Assembly: GCF_030035675.1 (NCBI RefSeq)
Contig: NC_084487.1
Location: forward strand, 67,060,986-67,124,985
Length of the DNA stretch: 64,000 nucleotides
Direction of reading: 5' to 3'
From: Rhineura floridana
Lineage: Eukaryota; Chordata; Lepidosauria; Squamata; Rhineuridae
Below are positions 1-10,300 of the stretch, piece by piece (the stretch's first letter is position 1; every line of letters starts with the position of its first letter). The position numbers and the translations under genes were made by a program. A model generated the notes under the pieces. The model searched no databases. It saw nothing but the letters and a program-made list of their open reading frames with translations, and was not told the origin of the DNA.

Positions 1-1235
1 AACATTAACATAACATAACATAACATGACCAAGTGAATTCAGGGTGTGGTCAACTCTTCTTTGCAAGAGGGAGTGGTCCCAGCCACCCTGAAAGAGGCGG
101 TGATCTGATCAGTTTTGACCCCATTGGATTGTGACAACTACTGCTGGGTCGCAAATACCCGCTTCTTAGGGAAGGTGATTGAGAGGGTTGTGGTGCAGCA
201 ATTGCAAGTACTCTTGGATGAAACAGATTATCTTGACCCATTCCAGTCTGGGTTCAGGCCTGGTTATGGGACTGAATTAGCCTTGGTTGCCCTGATGGAT
301 GATCTTTATCAGGAGAAGGCCAGGGGAGAGCAACGTTGTTATTCTTACTTGATCTCTCAGCAGCTTTTGATATCATTGACCATGGTATCTTTCTGAGCCA
401 ACTTAGCAAGATGGATATTGGAGGTGGTGTTTTGCAGTGGTTCTGATCCTACCTCCAGGGTCATTTTCAGGGAATAGCATTGGGTGATTGTCTTTCGGAC
501 CCCTGGCAGTTGTGCTGTAGGGTGCCGCAGGGTATCATCTTGTCCCTGATGCTGTTTAACTATATGAAGTCCTTGGCAGCGGTGATCAGGAGATTTGGGG
601 CAAGGTGTCAGCAGTATGCTGATGATACCCAGCTCTATTTCTCTGTAACATCTGAATCAGGAGAGGCCATGCAAGCCCTGGACTGCTTCCTGGACTCAGT
701 GGTGGGCTGGATGAGGGCCAATAAACTGAGTCTGAATCCTAGCAAGACGGAGTCACTGTGGGTTGGTGGTTCCCAAGTTTGGGTAATTGGTCAGTTACCT
801 GTTTTGGATGGGTTCGTACTCCCTCTGAAAAAGCAGGTCCATAGTCTGGGGGATGCTCCTGGATCCATCCTTGTTGCTAGAGGCCCAGGTGACCTCTGTG
901 GCTAGGAGTGCCTTTTACCAGCTTTGGTGTAAAACAGCTACAGCTGTTTCTGGACCCAAATAGCCTAACCACTGTTGTCCATGCACTGGTAACCTCCAGG
1001 GTGAGTTACTGTACTGCACTCTATGTGGGGCTACCCTTGAGGTTGATCCGGAAGCTGCAGCAGGTACAAAATGCAGTGGCGCAACTGCTGACTGGGGCAG
1101 AGAATCACCAACATTTCACCCCCCCTGCTGAAAGAATTGCACTGGCTGCCCATTAGCTACTGGGCCAAGTTCAAGGTGCTGGTTTTGATGTACGAAGCTC
1201 TATACAGCTTGGGACCAGGATACCTGAAATATATA
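1..1235 (+). mobile_element. L2-type LINE fragment, degenerate, truncated at both ends
   Basis: Broken frames match the RT of the L2 copy at 12.7 kb: [18 protein letters not shown] (about 210-275), VPQG (about 520), [11 protein letters not shown] (about 612-645), MRANKLSLNPSKTE (about 710-750). Endonuclease is absent on the window side and the 3' end stops near the GPGYL segment, before the 3' UTR. Bases 1-26 are a short AACAT-type simple repeat. Many frameshifts and stops, so old. Confidence 0.85.
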
Positions 1236-1439
1236 CAATATGTATATTGTTTTGCTCCCAAAAGAGTTTTTAATTTAGTATTATTACACAAGAAAAGGGG
1301 TTTTGTCATGGAAACAGTTTTTGAAGAAGGATAACATTTGTTTGTCCTTATAATCAGTATTGGGCTTCGCTGTTTCTAAAGCCACAATAAGACACACATT
1401 CTATCTACTCACACTATTATCTTGAGTGCAAAGACAAGA
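1236..1439. other. Unassigned sequence between L2 fragment and probable 3' UTR
   Basis: About 200 bp of AT-rich sequence; no gene, repeat family or RNA recognised. Confidence 0.5.
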
Positions 1440-2285
1440 GACTCAGTTGTCAATAAATAATTCCACTTTAATGGCAAAGTAATAATTTAGACAGATACAG
1501 TGTGCACACTTGCAAAAAATATGTGCAAGCTGGTTTACAAGCTAGAAGAACAATAAATCAATAGAAAATACATCATCCAGTTAAGTCTGATGACACCAAA
1601 TACTTATTATTAGGGCTTTACAAAGACTACAAAACTTTTCAGATGATTTATCTCACTGTTTCTGTCTATTTACATGATATGTTACATCAAAAATGTACAA
1701 AATATAAAATGTATACAGACAAATGTTTCACAAACATTTTAAAGTTGTAAACTAGGTGGACTCACTGAGATGTATTGCAGGGAAATTCAGATTATGTGGT
1801 ACATACATACAGGTATTGTATGTGTGTGTGTTGAAAATGGCAGGAATTCATGGGTTTGCTTATATGTTTCAGACCACTTATATCATAAAAAACAGCTGTT
1901 GTTTTTAGTCATTTGCCAGAGAGCAGCATGTCATTTAACAATATGAGAAAGTAATCTAGGGTTTGGTGCTTGACATCAGACTACATTCTTTGTGCATAAG
2001 ACCAGAGTGTCATTTATTAGGGCAACAGCACCATGCGGGGGACCTGTAGCTTCAGCGATGCAGAAAACTGCACTGATTTCCTTGTCTTTGTTTTATAAAG
2101 TAGATGGTCCACAGGAGTTTGTAGCACCAGTTACATGTCCTGAATATATCCATTGGCTACCTGGATCCTGAAAGCCCTCCACTGGCACATACCCTATTGC
2201 CGTGAACTGGACATGCTGAGTTTCAGGACTGTGGCTTCATGTGTGCAAGTGCACATCTGCACAATGTCACAAACCTTGGATTATT

Positions 2286-2295
2286 TTTATTTATT
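2286..2295 (-). terminator. Candidate poly(A) signal, two overlapping AATAAA
   Basis: On the minus strand AATAAATAAA is followed within about 25 bases by a GT-rich tract (GGTTTGTGACATTGTG). This is the best of several candidate signals in the presumed NAV3 3' UTR. Transcript data would decide. Confidence 0.3.
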
Positions 2296-3087
2296 TGAAT
2301 CGGCATATCTAATTACTCTGATAATTTTTCAGTCAAATTGGTGCAGTCTGCCAGGATAGACACATAATTTTTGTTTTCTCCCAAGATGTATTGGCTTTAT
2401 AATATAATTTGAAACATGCTCACTCTAGCATGGATAGCTCCTGCATAGTCATAACAATTCTAAATACAGGACAAACACACCAAGTTTTTTTAATTAAAAA
2501 AACCCAGATGGTACAGTTTGCGCTCTGGATTTTTTTTTTTTTTTTTGCAACATACAGGTAATCTCAGTAAATGAAACATCTCTTAACACCAACAAGATAA
2601 AATACGGTTTTTTATTTTTGTCATTGTTGTCGCTGTTTGTTTGCTTTCATTTGTGCAAGGCTTTTAAAAAAATATTTACAAGACCCTCCCAGCAGACTGT
2701 GCAAAACCAACCCCCTCCCCCTTTACAGTATAAACGTTTCTCTTATCCACAGTGGACATCACTGTGTCAGTATTCTTTAATGCTGAATTTCTTCATGTAC
2801 AACAATTGCAATCAAAACAGCATGCTTCAAACTAGAAAGGAAGCAAAAAAAAAAGAGGAAGAGAAAAATAAAGAAATATTTGTGCTCATGCTGCATCAAG
2901 TGTACCCAGCTCTGCTGGATAAGATTTTTCCAAACATCTCTCTTTTAATAAGCTCTTTTCCACAGGACCAAATAGATTTGAGCCAACTGTCTCAGGTTTG
3001 TTTTTAATCATAGTTAATTGGGATTGGCTTCTGGGTCACTTGAATATTTTAGATGGTAGGTAATCTTATTCACACAAGATAAAAATA

Positions 3088-3088
<1 letters not shown>

Positions 3089-3183
<95 letters not shown>

Positions 3184-3190
3184 ATATCTA
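3089..3190 (+). repeat. TATC tetranucleotide microsatellite
   Basis: About 24 near-perfect units of TATC in the presumed NAV3 3' UTR, decaying to TATA at the right end. Likely length-polymorphic. Confidence 0.97.
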
Positions 3191-4174
3191 TGTCAATAGT
3201 TCGTTCTTCTAGCCACTTCATTAAAAAATCAGGATATACAGAGATGAGGCTACTGTGTTCACTGATGCTCTCTCGTTAGTAAATGAAGAAAGAAAACAGT
3301 GTAAATAATCAATGGTTTAACAAATTAAACCAACTGTAAAACTGTTCTAGAAATCGGTTTTAAGGCAGTGAGACAGCACCATAAGAAATGTTCTGTTTTT
3401 TCTCCCCACTGAAAAGGCTCGAAACAAATGAAGCCCTAAGAAAGCCTTTATTCAGTGTCAGATAGGAATTGGTAAAAAAAAAAAAACCTTGTTAAGAGGT
3501 GGGCAGGTGTTTAAAAAATACCCTTGAGGTTAAAAACAAGTTTTATATAAAACAGATGATTTGTACAGAAAAAAACCCAGAAACCTTGGTGGACCACATC
3601 ACTGCAAACTTGGCAGTTAGTATCAAATTGGCACTTATCCAGCATATCACAGTAGTGTTTTCCTGGCAATTGCACAAAACTGTTTGTGCTTATTGAGTTT
3701 GCTTTTATTTTATTTTTCTCCAACTCATTTTGGAATGGGCAGCAGTGTACAATTCAAACACTACTGGAGCCTTGTAATGAGTGCCATGGGGCACAACAGA
3801 GGTTAGAGGAGGAGGATCAAGAAGACCACTAATGCAGCACCTCATAGTAAATTGAAGTGTAAAATAAAAGGCTTGCATTGTAAACTTTTGAGACAGGAAG
3901 AAAACAACAACAACAAACCCAAAGAGATTCCAGTATGGCTAAGACATGTGCAATCTGCTTAGTTGCCCCAACCCCACCCTGTTAAAGGCCCTTTTCAGTT
4001 GATTTATGGAGTCCCACTCAGCTCCATTGATACTGAAATCTCTTGAAATTAAACTAATTCAAGCTTTCCACTTTGCTTTGCTTTCCTGACTTTCTAGAAT
4101 TAAGTCGACTGCCCATATATGACACAGCACTCACACTCTTTCTTTTGGGCCACCCCGAACATGCTGCTTCAACA

Positions 4175-4371
4175 CTGCAGCAGTTACTGCAGGAATAGGT
4201 TTCCCAGGATCCATATAGATTAAAATAAGAGATATAATAGTAATAAAAAGAAAATCAGGTGCTGTGTCTTTCTGGACTAAGAAAATATCAATAAATAGAA
4301 AATAAAATTAAAAAAAAAAAAAAAAAAAAACACCTGCAGCAGTTACTGCAGGAATAGGTTTCCCAGGATCC
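4175..4371 (+). mobile_element. Short poly(A) retroinsertion with 38-bp target duplications
   Basis: Identical 38-bp direct repeats (4,175-4,212 and 4,334-4,371, each starting CTGCAGCAGTTACTGCAGG) flank 121 bp (4,213-4,333). The insert ends with AATAAAATT and an A run of about 20, so it was made by target-primed reverse transcription of a short polyadenylated RNA, sense on the plus strand. The body is AT-rich and unidentified: perhaps a 5'-truncated L1-like 3' end or an mRNA tail. It lies about 20 bp beyond the NAV3 stop, antisense to NAV3. Identical repeats suggest a recent event. Confidence 0.88.
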
Positions 4372-4391
4372 TATAACCAGGCCCGACCCCT

Positions 4392-4511
4392 CTAGAGAGT
4401 CGAGTCAAGTGAGGGGTCCAGAATTTCATCATGGTGACTAGCAGTATCACTGTCGCAGCTCTGTGTGCTTGAGTAACTGGCTGCTTCTTTGAGCCTCATG
4501 AGCATATTCAT
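4392..4511 (-). CDS. NAV3: NAV3 exon w17, coding part of last exon with stop
   Basis: 120 bp, 39 codons and TAG. Begins [18 protein letters not shown] and ends [15 protein letters not shown], the typical navigator C-terminus (family end SLESTL from memory; here SLDSTL with Asp for Glu). Acceptor CTGTCTTTCTCAG. The frame is too short to stand out as an ORF and was found by reading the expected peptide. Confidence 0.95.
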   Translation of the reverse strand: MNMLMRLKEAASYSSTQSCDSDTASHHDEILDPSLDSTL

Positions 4512-7329
4512 CTGAGAAAGACAGAAGGAAATGCGGGTGTCATTGCTGTACAAATTAATGCAACATTGGCTCTTTTTTAAAGCAATGGAATAGGCAACAG
4601 AGATGTGATGGCCATAGCACTTTACAATGGTGCAGCACTTTGAAAAATCAGAGCTGACTGAGATGGCTTCTCCAGGGCAAACCTTTGAAGTCCTCCTTTT
4701 TAAAAATTATTTAGTCTCAAAAGCAGGGAACAACTGAACCTTTGGAAAGAATCAAAGGATACAGTAATTCAAATGTGTGTAAAGGACAGGGAGCTCTTGA
4801 GCTGAGCCAGGAGCCCAGATCCATTTTCCCAATGCCAAGGCTTATCTAAGGTAAAAATAGACTGGGCTTTTGGTATAAGAATACATTTGGACAGTTGGAG
4901 GGTGGGGGGAGAGAGGGAAAAAAAGATATGTGACCACTTTTGCCACACTGTCTTAGAAAAGGGAGGGGGATTGAAGAGGGACTGAAACCAGCTGCTGAAT
5001 ACAAGAGCACCATCTGCTGTCCAGGGCCTGACCTTGGCGAGAGAAAATAGCATACCACAGCTGCAAAGCTAGTTTCCAGAGGAGCCTTTAAGCACATCTG
5101 ACTTAACATCAAGAGCCCCAGGGAGTTCTAAGATGCTCAGTGCCTAAAATTACCGTAATTATAGTTGGTATTTATAAAGCATCCCTCTTGCCATAGTGTT
5201 CAGGGAACTGATTTACACTGATAGCATTTTAAAATGGTGCATTTATAAAATGAACTGCTACAGTTCGCTGACCAAAAAAATGTGTTAAAGGAGAAGGTAG
5301 ATTCTGTGATTTTTCTTGTCCTGGTACCTTCTCAGATTTATTCAAGCCTCATTAAATCAAGGTAGCTTTCAAGTAGCCACATCCATACAGTACTCTGCAG
5401 GGTACAGACTGCCAGTCACACATCTTTTGAGTTGAATAATGTTGTGAACCTTGTTTATATGTTACTATTGTGATTGTGTATGGGGGGTGTTAATTTGGCT
5501 GTTGATTTATTTTATATTATATTTGCTATTGATTGATTAGCTGCCTTCAGTTTCTTTGGAAACTTAGGTGGGATAGAAGTAGTTAAACATAAATAAAATA
5601 ATACAAGTAAAAGGCCTGTGAAATTGGAAGCTGTGATGGAAGGGAGGGCTCCAGCCTGTGAACCTCTTATTCAATCCAGCTCCTTTTCCCTGGTTCTCAG
5701 GATCTCTCTTCACTGCACCTCTAATATTTCTCTGGATTTCTGATGCTTCGTTCCCTCTCCCTCAACAACGCCTCTATGGTGCTCTTTCTGCCCAACCTCT
5801 GGCTCTCTCTGCCATCTCTGATGTTCTCCCAGACTTTCCAACCACTTTTTGTAATATTCCTCAAGCTCTCCCTTCTCCCCTCACAAACTAGAGTAATTTC
5901 CCCCATCGAAATAAATGGCAGCCATTCACTTATGTCAGTGAAAGTACGGAGATGTATTCAGGTTCACCATTAGGAGGACTCTCAGCCACTGATGACTCCG
6001 GGACATTACGGACCAGTTCTGCTCCTCTCTGCACCGCCCTATCCTTTGTTCTGTTTCTTTTTCACTCTAAATTGTGATGGAATTTTAGGAGAATGGGTCA
6101 GAATGCTTGCAGTTAGCATAGAGACAGATGGACTAATATCCTGAGATGGTAACTCCTTCGCATGATTTATTTACACATTCATGGAGTTAATGCAAAGCTA
6201 ACATGGAGGGTTACATTAAGGAGAAAGTCCTGATTAAATCCTTTTTATCTCAGTATACGGGAACATGTGAATAAGCATCAGTATTATATCTTGGGTACAC
6301 TATGTGGATGGATTTGGTAATTTAATGAAGCCATACGATAACTGAAGACTTTTTGAGTAAAGACACATACACTAGGATTTCCTCTCATGTGAACAAAATT
6401 GAATAACATATCTTGGATAAATAGTTTTTCAAACTTTAGCCATGTAAAGATAGATACTCATAATGATTCTGGGCAAGTTACTTGGGGTAATTTTAAAACT
6501 TGCACCTCAGTTTTAAAGGTGCTAGAGAAAAGTAATTATATTGAAATAAATGGGCAGAAATCTGGACATGGACTGCCTTCAAGTCGATTCCGACTTATGG
6601 CGACCCTATGAATAGGGTTTTCATGGTAAGCGGAATTCAGAGGGGGTTACTATTGCTTTCCTCTGAGGCTGAGAGGCAGTGACTAGCCCAAGGTCACCCA
6701 GTGAGCTTCATGGCTCTGTGGGGATTCGAACCCTGGTCTCCCAGGTCGTAGTCCAACACCTTAACCACTACACCACACTGGCTCTCTAGGGAAGAAATCT
6801 AGGCCACCACAAAAACAAGTGAGCTAAGTAAAGAGGGCAGAGTAAGCAGTGAACTGAGAATAAGGGACCCAAGAGAATGATGGGGATGTTGGAAAGAGGT
6901 GGAGAAGACAGGGTGTTGAATGAAGAGAGTCAAAAAGGGATTTAGCAGAAAACCATACCTCATACAATCTAGGAATAGGAAGAGTAGTGTGGTATTTGAG
7001 TGGAGAGCTAAGAGGCATATGAGACTAATGGACTAAATGTCATATATTGATTAAAACAGGCAACCACATATGTGAATTGTACATATTAATTGACAAAGAA
7101 GAAAGACATAGGGTGACACCCAACAATGCCTACCCAATAGGGCAAAGCAAATCTGCTTGCACAATGGGATTTCCACTTTTCTTCCCCTCTTCAGTTACAA
7201 AATATGCTACGGAGGGTCCCTTAACCCTCTGGAGCAGATATTGGTGGTGTGCAGGGGGCTGGAAGGGAAAGGACACGAAGGATAAGCCCTGTTGTCAGCA
7301 GATGCCCTCTTACATGTTGGATGTCACCC

Positions 7330-7368
<39 letters not shown>

Positions 7369-10300
7369 CAAAGGATCCCCCTCTGAATCTGTCTGTGGAA
7401 TGTGTTTTGAGGTGGTTCCTTCTTTGGCAGATGCATAACTTTCATAACCAACATCTTCAGGTCTCAACTGAAGTAATGATGACCAATCATGCTGCAATGA
7501 ACTCCATGGACAAGTATCTGCGATCCACTTTGAAGGATCTTCCCAAGGTGCTCGTTTACCATACATCTAAATGTCCACCCCAAAATAAAAGAACAAATGG
7601 CTTGTTTCATTTCAGCTGAAGAAATGTTCATCATGGTAGTGCTGGACCATTTAGCTCAAATTAGGAGAGGATAGTCAACAACAAAACAGCTCATCAACTC
7701 CCCTTTTTGCATTTTCAGGGAACAGAATCTTAGCAGCTTTCCTTCTGACTCCTCACTGGAGCAGGCTGTCATTTTTCTCTTCCCTGAATGGCCCAGAATG
7801 ATGCCATATCACGACACAGCATCATTTGAAGGGTCATTCAGGGGAGTGGGGGAATGGCAGCTGCCAGTTGAAACTGTCATCCCCCCCCCAAGAATGCGCC
7901 TCCAAATGACATTATGCCATGACATAGTACTGTTCTGGACTTTTCTGTGGAAGAAAAATAGCACTGGCCACAGTGGGGAGCTGGGAGGAATGCCACTGAG
8001 TTTCATGCCTCCAGAGCCACAAAATCCCTCCTGCAAAAACCCAACATGCCTCCCCATTTTTATTTTTATTGTCCCATTAATGGTGTACAAAAATGCCACC
8101 CTGGGCTCCTTCTGGGAGGAAGGGTGGGGTAGAAATTTAATATATAAATCATCATCATCATTACCCTCCTTCCAAGAAGCAATCCTACCAATGCAAATAG
8201 CAGCTTCAGTCAGGATGGAGCAGGATTGGGGTTGCAGGAGGGAGTCTTAGGCTTAAACTCCCCCACCCCACAGTCCCTATTCCAATCAGCTCTATTTTGG
8301 TTTAAAGATATAGTCATGTTAAATACAACAACACATTTAGCATAATGCATAATTTGGCCATATATTGGATTTTAAAAGTTTGAAAATCTGAGCACTTCGA
8401 AGAAGGCATTTTACTGTCTTTAGATTATTGTAGATGCCATTCCTGTTTTCTACAGGAATCTTTCTTGAGAAAACTTTTTTTAAAAAAAATCTAGTATAAT
8501 ATTAAACAATTCAAGATGCTCTAATTGTGAATTATTTATAGGCCAATATTCTTACAATTAACATTTTATGCTAAAAAATAGTAATAGTTAATCTTCTGCA
8601 TGTGTACTAATGGCTAGTAACTACATAGCATTCAGTGCTTATGGTGCATGGACTGCCATAAGCCAGGATCCCATAAACCTGAAGTTCAGCCTGAGAATGA
8701 AAGATTTGAATGCTTCACAACTGCAGATTGCTAGATAGCTTAATAGTGAGACCGGCCTTCTTTCTTTCATACAAAAACCATTCGTACAATAAACAAGTAG
8801 CTTTTTCTCTCGTCCTCTTCTTTCTTAATTAAGCATAAAGAATTGTTACAGTGTATTATACAGCCACAAGAGTGGCTGTATGCTATAACCAGCATGCATT
8901 TTTCGCATTCTGCCATGTTAAATTGAAAATACCCCCCTATGCCATTCTGCTGCTTCCCATAAGTTCATTTCAAAACAAAACCTTACAAAAGTCCTGAACT
9001 CAGAAACACTTGCTTCACAACCCTCTGAGTTTTCATGATGATACGCAAAACACTTGAGAGATCAAACTGTAAAACAAGAGGGGGGAAAATCCAGACCCCT
9101 GTTGGACTTTTTTTCTGCCAGTGGTCTCATAATTAGTTGAAATTAATTAAATATCAGCCATGTTCACAGAGTATGTGTAATCCTATTACTGACCTTGCCC
9201 CATACTCTGACCTTCATCTTCTGCAGTTTAAAAGTTAAAAAAAATGCCTGGCCAATTTTTAATTAATTTAAGAAATTTAACAGTGAAGTCAATAATAAGC
9301 ATGGGCATGCTCAGTAAGAACCAACTGTCAGTGTTCTAAAAGCCAGACTCGCAGCTGTTTGGCTTGGTTAATCAGGGGGCCACACCCATGCCAGACCTTT
9401 ATCTCACTTTAGACAGGCATGGCTTCCCCCAAAGAATCCTGGGAAGTGTAGTTTGTGAAGGGTGCTGAGAGTTGTTAGGAGACTCCTATTTCCCTGACAG
9501 AGCGCCAGTGGCCAGAGTGGTTTAACAATAAGCCTCTCTTCTGGGGATTGTAGCTCTGTTTGGGGAATAGGGCCTCTCCTAGCAACTCTCAGCACCCTTC
9601 ACAAACTATACTTCCCAGGATTCTTTGGGTGAAGCCATGACTAAAGTGAAATAAAGTCTATCCCTTGGACTGGATGGCCATGAGCATGGTGCAGAACAGC
9701 AGTCAACTTATCAGCACATACAAGAAATAATGGTCCAGTTGCTGAGCACCATTAACAGGACCGTCATTAGAATGGGAAGAGATGACACTTTAATTAGTCA
9801 TTTTGTGGCCTGCCTGACAGCAATCTTGAAGCAAATGAATGACCATCATTATGCTTCATACATTGCAACTTTTCAAACAAACCCAGAGCTAGTGGACTTT
9901 TTGATGGAGACCTTCATAATGTTTAAAGATCTTATTGGAAAAAATGTCTATCCCTTGGACTGGATGGCCATGAGCATGGTGCAGAACAGCAGTCAACTTA
10001 TCAGCACATACAATAAAGTGAAATAAAGGCCTGGTGTGGATGTGGCCAGGGACAGCTTTGGTTTAAATTTGGGTGGGAGACTACATGTGCCTGCTATGTG
10101 CCTGCTGAAGAATAAAAAGGTGGGGGAAACCCTGAAAAACAATGATACTGTTCACAATGTTTTCCTTTTTGAAAGGAAAGGGACTTTCCCTCTGCCCAGA
10201 GTCCACCCACCGAATCTCTTCCCCTCCTCCTCCCTCTCTCCTCCACCTTCCTTCCTTCTCTTTTCTCCCCCTTCCCCCTCCTCCCCCAGATCAGTTTCAT

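Larger units (their letters stand above)
1440..4391 (-). other. NAV3: Probable NAV3 3' UTR
   Basis: AT-rich sequence without recognisable LINE or SINE homology follows the stop codon. Possible poly(A) signals on the minus strand: AATAAA at 3,447-3,452, two overlapping AATAAA at 2,286-2,295, AATAAA at 2,013-2,018, and ATTAAA at 1,467-1,472 followed by a GT-rich stretch. The true cleavage site cannot be chosen from sequence. The region holds a TATC microsatellite and a 121-bp poly(A) insertion. Confidence 0.45.

Noticed and set aside
7047-7619. 190-codon plus-strand ORF with poly-Ile
   Set aside because: Reads through the TAA microsatellite and the antisense of NAV3 exon w16.
7798-8250. 150-codon plus-strand ORF
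   Set aside because: No recognisable domain, ends in a LINE 3' fragment and simple repeat; probably chance.
9730-10026. A functional DOCK-family exon or a second host gene in the NAV3 intron
   Set aside because: Introns are missing, the order is permuted, and target duplications flank it; it is a retrocopy.
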